In this document: positions 1 through 5,881 of the stretch, piece by piece
How positions within the stretch are numbered: the first letter of the stretch is position 1
Layout of the letters: the number at the start of each line of letters is the position of its first letter
NCBI GenBank assembly: GCA_003164375.1
Contig: PLTE01000284.1
Span: forward strand, 340-6,473
Reading direction: 5' to 3'
Source: Hyphomicrobiales bacterium
Lineage (GTDB): Bacteria; Pseudomonadota; Alphaproteobacteria; Rhizobiales; Xanthobacteraceae
DNA: 6,134 bases
The notes under the pieces: model-generated
Told to the model about the DNA's origin: nothing
What the model saw: only the letters and a program-made list of their open reading frames with translations
The model's database searches: none
Program-made: the position numbers and the translations under genes

Positions 1-61
1 CGGGCGGGCCATGACCAAGCCAGGAACCGAAGACAAGCTACGCCAAAGCAAGCAGGATCAT

Positions 62-67
62 GGAGGG
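62..67 (+). promoter_or_regulatory. Ribosome binding site that decides the dehydrogenase start
   Basis: GGAGGG lies four bases before the ATG at 72. The competing ATG at 60 would place this purine run inside the coding sequence and has no comparable site upstream of it. This supports the shorter, 289-residue protein. Confidence 0.75.
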
Positions 68-71
68 AACA

Positions 72-941
72 ATGGCAAAGGTCGCATTCATAGGCCTCGG
101 CGTGATGGGTTACCCGATGGCGGGACACCTCAAGGCCAAAGGCGGCCACGAGGTCACGGTGTATAACCGCACCGCCGCCAAGGCCGAAAAATGGGCGGCC
201 CAGCATGGTGGCAGGACCGCGCCGACGCCGAAACAGGCGGCAGAAGGCCAGGATTTCATCATGGCCTGCGTGGGCAACGACCACGATCTGCGCGAGGTGA
301 TGCTGGGCAAGGACGGCGTATTCGCGGGCGTCGCCAAGGGCGCGACCGTGGTCGATCATACCACGGCATCGGCCGAGATCGCGCGTGAGCTATACGCCGA
401 AGCCAAGCAGCGCGGCTTCGACTTCGTCGACGCCCCGGTCTCCGGCGGCCAGGCTGGCGCGGAGAATGGCGTGCTTACGGTGATGTGCGGTGGCGACGAA
501 GAACCGTTCGCCAAGGCCGAGAAAGTGATCGCGGCTTACGCGCGGGCCTGCAATCTCATGGGCGCGCCCGGCTCCGGCCAACTGGCAAAAATGGTCAACC
601 AAATCTGCATTGCGGGCCTCGTCCAAGGCCTCGCCGAAGGCCTGCACTTCGCGATGAAATCAGGCCTCGACACCGAAAAACTGATCGCGACCATCTCCAA
701 GGGCGCCGCGCAGTCCTGGCAGATGGAGAACCGCTACAAAACCATGACCGCGGGAAAATTCGATTTCGGCTTCGCCGTCGACTGGATGCGCAAGGATCTG
801 AACATCTGCCTCGACGAAGCGCGCAGGAACGGCGCGCATCTGCCGGTCGCGGCGCTAATCGACCAGTTTTATTCTCAGGTGCAGAAGATGGGTGGCAAGC
901 GCTGGGACACATCGAGCCTGATCGCGCTGTTGAACCGTTGA
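72..941 (+). CDS. NAD(P)-dependent beta-hydroxyacid dehydrogenase (3-hydroxyisobutyrate dehydrogenase / tartronate semialdehyde reductase family)
   Basis: Cytoplasmic oxidoreductase that interconverts a beta-hydroxyacid and its semialdehyde or keto form. The 289-residue length is normal for the family. The N-terminal Rossmann domain has GLGVMG at residues 8-13 followed by the family MAGHL stretch. The second strand ends in YNRT (31-34); Asn-Arg there usually goes with NADP(H) preference (inference). The substrate loop DAPVSGGQAGA is at 120-130, with Ser124-Gly-Gly. The catalytic Lys is K173 in GSGQLAKMVNQ, and the C-terminal KDL motif starts at K241. The ATG at 72 is preferred to the in-frame ATG at 60 because GGAGGG at 62-67 gives it a well-spaced ribosome binding site and the Rossmann strand then starts normally. 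It is the first gene of a likely operon with a Bug receptor and an amidohydrolase. The family is secure; the substrate is unknown, and a GarR-like or 3-hydroxyisobutyrate role cannot be separated by eye. Confidence 0.93.
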   Translation: MAKVAFIGLGVMGYPMAGHLKAKGGHEVTVYNRTAAKAEKWAAQHGGRTAPTPKQAAEGQDFIMACVGNDHDLREVMLGKDGVFAGVAKGATVVDHTTASAEIARELYAEAKQRGFDFVDAPVSGGQAGAENGVLTVMCGGDEEPFAKAEKVIAAYARACNLMGAPGSGQLAKMVNQICIAGLVQGLAEGLHFAMKSGLDTEKLIATISKGAAQSWQMENRYKTMTAGKFDFGFAVDWMRKDLNICLDEARRNGAHLPVAALIDQFYSQVQKMGGKRWDTSSLIALLNR

Positions 942-963
942 AATACCATACTGGAGAATTGCG

Positions 964-1932
964 ATGCGTTTGACGACCTGCCTGTTGGCCGGCTTTGTCC
1001 TCGCTTGGCCGGCGGCCAGCGCTAATGCGCAAGTTTTCACCAGGCCGATCGTGTTAGTCGTGCCCTACTCGGCAGGCGGCAATGTCGATATCAGCGCCCG
1101 CATCTTGCAGGCCGGCATCGGCGATACGCTCGGCGCATCGATCATGGTCGAGAATAAGCCGGGTGCCGGCGGCATGATCGCCGGCGATTACGTGGCCCGC
1201 GCCGATCCGGACGGCCAGACGCTGTTCGTCGGCTCGACCGGACCGCTTATCCTCGGCCCAATGGCCATGCCTAATCCGCAATATCAGTGGAACAATGTGT
1301 TCGCGCCGGTCTCCTCGCTCGCCTTCGCCACCAACGTGCTTCTGGTCAACCCGCAATTGCCGATCCATTCGGTCGCGGAGCTTGTCGCCTACGCCAAAGC
1401 CAATCCCGGCAAGGTGACACTCGAAACCGATACCGTGGTGAGCATCAATCACTTCATGGCCGAACTCTTCCGGCAGAAAACGGCGATCGACTGGATCGAG
1501 GTGAATTATCACGGCAATGCCCCGGCATTGACCGATCTGATGGCGGGACATGTCGATATCGGCTTTCAGCAGCTCGCCGACGCGCTGCCTTCCATCCAGG
1601 CCGGCAAATTGCAGGCGCTCGCGGTGCTGGGCCCCAAGCGCGTCGCCGCCATCCCCGACGTGCCGACGATCGTCGAAGCGGGCTATCCGGACGTCCAGGG
1701 CGTCACCTTCAACGGCCTCCTGGCGCCGAAAGCGACACCGCTGGCGACGCTCGACAAGCTCAGCGCCGCGGTGCGCGCCGCTTTGCAGAAAAAGGACGTC
1801 GTCGACCGGCTCGCGGCGCTGGGTTCCGAGGCCCGCGGCAGCACGCCCGAGGAGTTCACCGCCTTCCTCAAAGCAGAAACCGTCAAATGGAACGACGTCA
1901 TGAAACTGGCCAACATCAAGGTGTCCGAGTGA
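964..1932 (+). CDS. Bug-family (TctC-type) tripartite tricarboxylate transporter substrate-binding protein
   Basis: Periplasmic solute receptor that binds an organic acid or similar small ligand. Length is 322 residues, normal for the family. A Sec signal peptide is visible: MRLTTC, a hydrophobic stretch at about 7-18, and a likely cleavage at ANA|QV (22/23). The mature protein opens with RPIVLVVPYSAGGNVD (27-42), the Bug first-strand and ligand loop with conserved Gly-Gly and Asp42, then ENKPGAGG at 63-70 and DPDG at 81-84, all hallmark segments. TGGAGA at 952-957 is the ribosome binding site. It starts 22 bp after the dehydrogenase stop, and its TGA overlaps the GTG start of the amidohydrolase. 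No TctA or TctB membrane genes are in the window, so it may be one of the many orphan Bug receptors; that is inference, because genes upstream of the window are unseen. The ligand is probably the substrate processed by its operon partners. Confidence 0.94.
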   Translation: MRLTTCLLAGFVLAWPAASANAQVFTRPIVLVVPYSAGGNVDISARILQAGIGDTLGASIMVENKPGAGGMIAGDYVARADPDGQTLFVGSTGPLILGPMAMPNPQYQWNNVFAPVSSLAFATNVLLVNPQLPIHSVAELVAYAKANPGKVTLETDTVVSINHFMAELFRQKTAIDWIEVNYHGNAPALTDLMAGHVDIGFQQLADALPSIQAGKLQALAVLGPKRVAAIPDVPTIVEAGYPDVQGVTFNGLLAPKATPLATLDKLSAAVRAALQKKDVVDRLAALGSEARGSTPEEFTAFLKAETVKWNDVMKLANIKVSE

Positions 1933-2828
1933 ACAACATTGCCACCACGAGCGCCGCCGCGCGTCCGTTCTCGCCGCAAATCGACCGCAACTATGCCAAG
2001 CCGAAATTGCAACTGCCGCCCGGCGCTTGCGATACGCATTTTCATTTCATCGGACCGCAGCGGCAATTTCCGCTCAAGCCGAAGCACGTTTTCAGCCATT
2101 TGGAGTTTGAAGACACCACGATCGAAGACTGGCTGAAGATGCAGGCCGCGCTCGGCCTGTCGCGCGGCCTGCACGTGCAGTCGATGATGTACGAAAACAA
2201 TTACGAGATCGCGCTGCACGGCCAGTGCCGCTTTCCCGACCGGCTGCGCGCGGTAGTGATGCCGTGGTCGGGCATCACCGACGGCGAACTCGATATCCTG
2301 ACCAAATCGGGCGTCGTCGGCTATCGCATTACCCACCGCCTGGACAAGGCGATCGACCAGCGCATGGTGGCGCGCACCAGCGAGCACGGCTGGTCGATGC
2401 ACTATCTCGTCAAGGCGGAGGAGCAGGAGGACTGGAAGCCGCAAATCCTCAAAACGCCCGGCCGCTTCGTGCTCGAACATATGGGCGGCGTCGATCCGGC
2501 AAAGGGCCTCGACGGCGATGGATTCAAGTTCGTGTTGGACTGTCTCGATACCGGGCGCTGCTGGGTAAAACTTTCGCCGCGAATTTCGAAGCAGGATAAC
2601 TTCCCATTCTCAGACACCGATCCGCTGGTGCACAAACTTGTCGAGCACGCGCCGACGCGCCTGTTATGGGGCTCGGATTGGCCCCACCCGCAATATTTCA
2701 AGCCGATGCCAAACGACGTGGCGCTGCTCGACATGATGCTGGACTGGGTGCCCGACGAAGCGACGCGGAAACTGATCTTCGTCGACAACCCGGCCGAGAT
2801 TTTCGGCTTTCCGCCGATTCAGGCGTAA
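1929..2828 (+). CDS. Amidohydrolase family protein, LigI-like (2-pyrone-4,6-dicarboxylate lactonase type)
   Basis: Metal-dependent TIM-barrel hydrolase of the amidohydrolase superfamily, 299 residues. Metal and catalytic residues are visible: HxH at H37/H39 in ACDTHFH, H184 in LEHMGG, and D250 in LWGSDWPHP. The C-terminal DNPAEIFGF also fits the family. From memory of LigI, its substrate Args 124 and 130 match R133 and R137 (GYRITHRLD) and Arg217 may match R218 (KLSPRIS), but LigI Arg183 (HMGR) is Gly187 here. A lactone or related hydrolysis is therefore likely, but the substrate is probably not exactly 2-pyrone-4,6-dicarboxylate. The start is GTG at 1929: it overlaps the TGA of the receptor gene in the string GTGA and has AAGG at 1918-1921 as ribosome binding site. 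The same frame is open well upstream, but that part lies inside the receptor gene. It is the last gene of the operon, likely translationally coupled to the receptor. Confidence 0.9.
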   Translation: MNNIATTSAAARPFSPQIDRNYAKPKLQLPPGACDTHFHFIGPQRQFPLKPKHVFSHLEFEDTTIEDWLKMQAALGLSRGLHVQSMMYENNYEIALHGQCRFPDRLRAVVMPWSGITDGELDILTKSGVVGYRITHRLDKAIDQRMVARTSEHGWSMHYLVKAEEQEDWKPQILKTPGRFVLEHMGGVDPAKGLDGDGFKFVLDCLDTGRCWVKLSPRISKQDNFPFSDTDPLVHKLVEHAPTRLLWGSDWPHPQYFKPMPNDVALLDMMLDWVPDEATRKLIFVDNPAEIFGFPPIQA

Positions 2829-2842
2829 CGCGCCCCGGCGCG
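2829..2842. other. GC-rich inverted repeat between convergent genes
   Basis: CGCGCC-CC-GGCGCG sits directly after the amidohydrolase TAA and six bases before the end of the minus-strand gene. It could form a 5-bp hairpin with a 4-base loop in either transcript. No T tract follows on either strand, so it is not a canonical intrinsic terminator. A role in separating the convergent transcripts is possible but unproven. Confidence 0.4.
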
Positions 2843-2847
2843 CCAAC

Positions 2848-3834
2848 TCAAAGCGCCGCCGCGGTTTCGACATAAGGGCGGAAGGTGGTCTTGTCGGTGC
2901 CGCAGTCGGGGCAGCGCCAGCCGGCCGGAATGGCCGCGAACGGCGTTCCGGGCATGATCGACTGCTGCGGCAATCCGGCCGTCTCCTCGTAAATATAATA
3001 GCAGCCGCGGCAGATGAAGCGGCGTCGCGCGGAATTCTCTGCGGGTGTTGCGACGTGGGCGGGTGCGCGGGTCGAGGTCGCGCGCGGCGCCAACACCGCG
3101 TCGCCTACCGAAAGTTCACCGCCATCGCGCACGATCAAATAGATCCCGAGATTCTTGTGGCCGAAGCTGGCGCGCAGCGAGCTTGGAATATCGAGATCGC
3201 GGCGGCCGCTCGACGGATTCACATTGGTCGCGCCGCAACGGCCGTTCTTGCGATCGACGGCGAACACGACATTGCCGATCTTGATGTCGCTTCCCACCCA
3301 GTCGAATTCCTCCCAAGGCTTGGCGCCGTCGATGTAGATATTGGCGCGAAAGCGCAGCGGGTCGATTTCGACGCCCCATTTCTCCTCGAGGCTGCGCACA
3401 GTGGCGAGATTGATCAGCGAGATGACATTGTCCGGCTTGTCCATAAAGTGGCCGCCGACCGAGCGCACCAGGATCGGCGGCGCCGGCAGGGTCGGCAGCA
3501 ATCGCCAGAAGAATTGTTCGAGTTTGGCGCGGTCGGCCTCGTCAGTCAGCCGTCCCGTAGTCACCTGGTGGCTGCCTTGCTTGACGTTGAGGCGGAGCGA
3601 ATCGAGATCGAGATCGGTACTCACGCGGGCGAGCCCCTCGTCCAACATCAGCATAACGAACAGGCCTTTCTTTGCCCATTTCGGTTCGTCCTTGTCGATC
3701 GGTGCGCCGGGCCGCGCCAGCGCGAAGATACGGTCGTGCGGAAACGGCCGGTCAGTCTCCAGCACGACAGTGGACAACGTTTGCGCGCTCAACCCTTTGA
3801 TCGGGTATCGATAAATCCTGCTCACCGAAATCAT
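2848..3834 (-). other. MOSC_N-MOSC-rubredoxin module, probably once or still a separate 328-aa gene
   Basis: Starting at the in-frame ATG 3834, the protein begins MISVSRIYRYPIKGLS, a typical natural N-terminus for MOSC proteins. In module numbering, the MOSC N-terminal barrel spans about 1-122. The MOSC domain spans about 127-251, with the molybdenum-cofactor Cys expected at C200 in GRCGATNVNP and the closing motif GELSVGDAVL. A rubredoxin follows at about 272-322, with CxxC (RFICRGCYYIY) and CPDCG (GWRCPDCG) supplying four Cys for one iron. E. coli YcbX has the parallel layout with a 2Fe-2S ferredoxin as C-terminal electron carrier, so a molybdenum-dependent reductase of N-hydroxylated compounds is a reasonable inference. 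The bases before ATG 3834 show only a weak purine match (GGGTAG), so independent translation or coupling to the upstream gene is uncertain. Confidence 0.6.
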
Positions 3835-5559
3835 CGGTCTACCCGTTTCTCTGTCCGCACCGAACACCTGGATTGCCCGGCGCCGACGGCGCGCGGTTAG
3901 AGCCGGTCGGCGCAGAAAACGCGGGTCCAGATGGCGCGCAGTTCTGACGCTGTTTTGCATGATGGGAACGGGCACGGCTGCACGCACCAACAGCGCGCTC
4001 ACGTCGGCGCTCGGATCGTCGAGCGCATCGTCGATGGCGTCCGACAGGCGCGCGATGCCTTGCTCGATCTGCTTGCGCGACAGCGCAGCGTAGCCGAGGA
4101 TCAAACCACGCTGCGTTAGCGGCGACGCTCGCGCCACATAGGCGCCGCCGGATGCGAAGGAATAGACCCCGATGCGAGCGTTGCGCGCCAGTTGCTCTAC
4201 GGCTGCCGCATTCGGCACGCCCGCCGGCAGGTACCACACAAGATGCAAGCCGCCCCCTTCCCCGGTGACGCTGACATCACCGAAATTGCGGCGCAGCGCG
4301 GCTAACAGGTTGTCTCGGGTGTCTTTGTAGTGGGCGCGGGCGCGAACCAGATGAGCCGCGTAGGAGTTGCCGCGCATCAGCTCGGCCAACACCGCCTGGT
4401 CGAGCCAGGGATTGCCGTTGTTGAGGAGCGCCTTTGCCGCCGCGACGACGCCGGCAAGCTGTTCGGGCACGACCATGAACCCGAGCCGGAGCCCTGCGCC
4501 CAGCGTGCGCGAAAAAGTGCCGAGATAGATCGTACAGTCGGGTGCAAGGGCCGCGATCGCCGGCAGCGGCGAGCCTTCGTAGCGAAAATCGCCGTCGCGA
4601 TCGTCCTCGAGAATGTAACAGCCGAAGCGCCGCGCCCAGGCCACTACGGCATGCCGACGCTCGAGCGACAGCGTAAAGCCGGTCGGATATTGGTGCGACG
4701 GCGTTACATAGAGCAGCGCCATCGGCCGTCGCGGCAGTTCGTCGGGCATCAAGCCGTCGAAATCGACGGCTACGCTGGTAATCTCCGAGCCGGTCGCCTC
4801 GAAGGCGAAGGCGGCCCCCTGATAGCAGGGATCCTCGATCGCGCTCGGCGTGCCGTGATTGAGAAACAGCCGCGCCGCGATGCTAATGCCCTCCTGCGCG
4901 CCGGCCGTGATGACGATGCGGCTCGGATCGGCGGCAATACCGCGCGTAGTTGCGAGATGCCCGGCGATGGCTGAGCGCAACGCCGGCAGTCCGGCCGGAT
5001 CGTCATATTGCGACAGTCCGACGCTGCCGCCGTGCGACAATGTAGTTTGCAATAAGCGCCGCCAGGTCTTGACCGGGAACAGCGCCGCGCTCGGACGGCC
5101 GGGAAAGAAATCGAACGACAGGCGCCCGCGTTGCGCATTGACGAGATTGTGCACACGCAGCGGCAATGGCGGCAGCGGCATGTGGGACAGGGCCCCGACG
5201 CGAGTCGGTTCCGGCCCATTGGCCGCCGCTTTCAGTGCGGCGTCCGGCAGATGGTCGGCGACAAAAATTCCCGAGGATGGTCGCGATTCGACATAGCCTT
5301 CGACCATCAAAGCGTCGTAGGCCCGCACTACCGTGTTCCGCGACACGGCAAGTTGCTCCGCCAGTCGCCGCGACGACGGCAGGCGCGTGCCTGGCCGGAT
5401 GCGCGCCTGGCGGATGGCGTCGCGGAGCTGTCCGACCAGTTGGCCGGTCAGTGGGTCGCGCCGCGAGCGATCCAGAAGAACGGGAATCTGCATGCCATCG
5501 AGCCAGTGTGCCGTGCCGTTTTGCCTCAGCAAGCGGCCAATCTTAGGCACCGTCGTCAT
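2848..5559 (-). CDS. MocR/PdxR-type regulator fused in frame to a MOSC-rubredoxin protein
   Basis: One open frame of 903 codons from ATG 5559; a TTG at 5568 would add three residues, and neither has a good ribosome binding site. Residues 35-102 are a GntR winged helix (PGTRLPSSRRLA; recognition helix SRNTVVRAYDAL at 73-84). Residues about 147-512 are a fold-type-I aminotransferase domain typical of MocR regulators (SQYDDPAGLPALR 183-195, TPSHQYPTG 286-294). The usual EDDYD reads EDDRD (318-322) and the usual FSKTL reads FSRTL (349-353), so the PLP Tyr and the Schiff-base Lys are both Arg (R321, R351). Residues 513-575 are an Arg-rich linker of unusual composition. From M576 the frame encodes MOSC_N, MOSC and rubredoxin domains. 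MocR proteins normally end near the start of the linker, so this may be two genes joined by loss of a stop or by a frameshift or sequence error. As a regulator it may control itself and the divergent ABC receptor gene. Confidence 0.72.
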   Translation of the reverse strand: MTTVPKIGRLLRQNGTAHWLDGMQIPVLLDRSRRDPLTGQLVGQLRDAIRQARIRPGTRLPSSRRLAEQLAVSRNTVVRAYDALMVEGYVESRPSSGIFVADHLPDAALKAAANGPEPTRVGALSHMPLPPLPLRVHNLVNAQRGRLSFDFFPGRPSAALFPVKTWRRLLQTTLSHGGSVGLSQYDDPAGLPALRSAIAGHLATTRGIAADPSRIVITAGAQEGISIAARLFLNHGTPSAIEDPCYQGAAFAFEATGSEITSVAVDFDGLMPDELPRRPMALLYVTPSHQYPTGFTLSLERRHAVVAWARRFGCYILEDDRDGDFRYEGSPLPAIAALAPDCTIYLGTFSRTLGAGLRLGFMVVPEQLAGVVAAAKALLNNGNPWLDQAVLAELMRGNSYAAHLVRARAHYKDTRDNLLAALRRNFGDVSVTGEGGGLHLVWYLPAGVPNAAAVEQLARNARIGVYSFASGGAYVARASPLTQRGLILGYAALSRKQIEQGIARLSDAIDDALDDPSADVSALLVRAAVPVPIMQNSVRTARHLDPRFLRRPALTARRRRRAIQVFGADRETGRPMISVSRIYRYPIKGLSAQTLSTVVLETDRPFPHDRIFALARPGAPIDKDEPKWAKKGLFVMLMLDEGLARVSTDLDLDSLRLNVKQGSHQVTTGRLTDEADRAKLEQFFWRLLPTLPAPPILVRSVGGHFMDKPDNVISLINLATVRSLEEKWGVEIDPLRFRANIYIDGAKPWEEFDWVGSDIKIGNVVFAVDRKNGRCGATNVNPSSGRRDLDIPSSLRASFGHKNLGIYLIVRDGGELSVGDAVLAPRATSTRAPAHVATPAENSARRRFICRGCYYIYEETAGLPQQSIMPGTPFAAIPAGWRCPDCGTDKTTFRPYVETAAAL
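3835..4023 (-). other. Linker of the fused frame that resembles a read-through gene tail plus spacer
   Basis: This stretch joins the aminotransferase domain to the MOSC start. In frame 0 it encodes a low-complexity segment with five consecutive Arg and three AGA codons. In the +1 frame, 3947-3897 reads SELRAIWTRVFCADRL and then TAA. Third-position G or C is 13 of 16 in that frame against 9 of 16 in frame 0 over the same bases. The five Arg codons coincide with a GC hairpin (GCGCC-GTC-GGCGC) just after that TAA. In the remaining frame a TAG lies at 3841-3839, four bases before the MOSC ATG. So only frame 0 passes through. Confidence 0.5.
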
Positions 5560-5579
5560 CTGTTGCAAAGCTTGGCGCG

Positions 5580-5612
5580 ACTGGTCCCCTTATTCGCAAA
5601 ACAACTGGACCC
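5580..5612. promoter_or_regulatory. ACTGGWCCC direct repeat, candidate MocR operator
   Basis: ACTGGTCCC at 5580-5588 and ACTGGACCC at 5604-5612 are direct repeats 24 bp apart, starting about 20 bp upstream of the regulator ATG. Known MocR regulators bind direct repeats, and the TauR (CTGGAC) and PdxR (TGGWC) type motifs share this core as I recall them. Autoregulation is the simplest reading. A weaker ACTGATC copy is at 5658-5664. Confidence 0.4.
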
Positions 5613-5633
5613 ATCGCGACCGGCGAAATCCGC

Positions 5634-5700
5634 AATTTGCCTAAGACGAGGGCAACAACTGATCGAACACTAGCAGGACGGGTTGTCTGTTAGGCAAATT
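5634..5700. repeat. Perfect 11-bp inverted repeat in the divergent promoter region
   Basis: AATTTGCCTAA at 5634-5644 is the exact reverse complement of TTAGGCAAATT at 5690-5700, with 45 bp between the arms. The arms can be extended inward by GTCT/AGAC if a two-base insertion is allowed. The arms are AT-rich in a GC-rich region and lie midway between the divergent genes, so they could be paired operator sites. Confidence 0.5.
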
Positions 5701-5808
5701 TGATCGGCAACACCCCTCGCAGCGGGGCTATTCCGGTTCCATCGCATTTTCCCGCCGTGGCTCTCGGATCGTTGGGCAATAAAGGCAAAGCTTGCGGCAG
5801 CCGGATCT

Positions 5809-5860
5809 GAAGCGAACAGCCGGCGCAGCACATAAGCATGCTTCACGCTGTATTCGCTTC
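5809..5860 (+). promoter_or_regulatory. Stem-loop or nested palindrome just upstream of the ABC receptor gene
   Basis: GAAGCGAACAGC (5809-5820) pairs with 5847-5860 over 12 bp with a two-base TA bulge. Inside it is a perfect 10-bp palindrome, AAGCATGCTT (5834-5843). The structure ends 11 bases before the ribosome binding site. It could be a leader hairpin or a protein-binding operator; it matches no riboswitch class I know. Confidence 0.4.
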
Positions 5861-5870
5861 GCATCGCAAC

Positions 5871-5876
5871 GGAGAA
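5871..5876 (+). promoter_or_regulatory. Ribosome binding site of the ABC receptor gene
   Basis: GGAGAA lies five bases before the ATG at 5882. It is the clearest translation signal in this region and fixes the start of the partial gene. Confidence 0.75.
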
Positions 5877-5881
5877 AGCTC

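Larger units (their letters stand above)
5565..5794. repeat. 10-bp direct repeat GCAAAGCTTG at both ends of the intergenic region
   Basis: GCAAAGCTTG occurs at 5565-5574, next to the regulator start, and again at 5785-5794, about 90 bp before the receptor ATG. The copies are 220 bp apart. Shared operator half-sites would explain a copy at each promoter, but a 10-mer pair could also be chance. Confidence 0.3.
5560..5881. promoter_or_regulatory. Divergent intergenic regulatory region
   Basis: About 320 bp between the regulator start (minus strand) and the ABC receptor start (plus strand). It must hold both promoters. I could not find a convincing -35/-10 pair or sigma-54 site on either strand. 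It contains several short repeats, listed separately. The pentamer GCAAA or its complement appears at 5565, 5596, 5636, 5694 and 5785. I see no credible gene here. Confidence 0.7.

Noticed and set aside
1..14. Possible end of an upstream gene: a TGA at 12-14 closes one + strand frame.
   Set aside because: Only three codons are visible before the stop, so no protein can be supported.
1287..1928. Upstream extension of the amidohydrolase frame, which stays open to 1287.
   Set aside because: This part overlaps the receptor gene in another frame and encodes Arg-rich nonsense; the GTG at 1929 with its ribosome binding site is a far better start.
1683..2480. A 265-codon open frame on the - strand.
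   Set aside because: It is antisense to the end of the Bug receptor and most of the amidohydrolase, both well supported by motifs.
3055..3900. A 281-codon open frame on the + strand.
   Set aside because: It lies antisense to the MOSC-rubredoxin coding sequence, has no recognisable domain, and its composition is typical of a GC-rich shadow frame.
5713..5727. CCCC-N7-GGGG hairpin in the intergenic region.
   Set aside because: Only four base pairs with no T tract; too weak to call a terminator or regulatory hairpin.
5700..5732. TTGATC and GCTATT as a possible -35/-10 pair on the + strand.
   Set aside because: The spacing is 21 bp and the -10 match is poor, so no promoter is claimed.
5670..5864. 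A 64-codon open frame on the - strand in the divergent intergenic region.
   Set aside because: It shows no domain, and the region is filled by repeats and the leader stem of the + strand gene.
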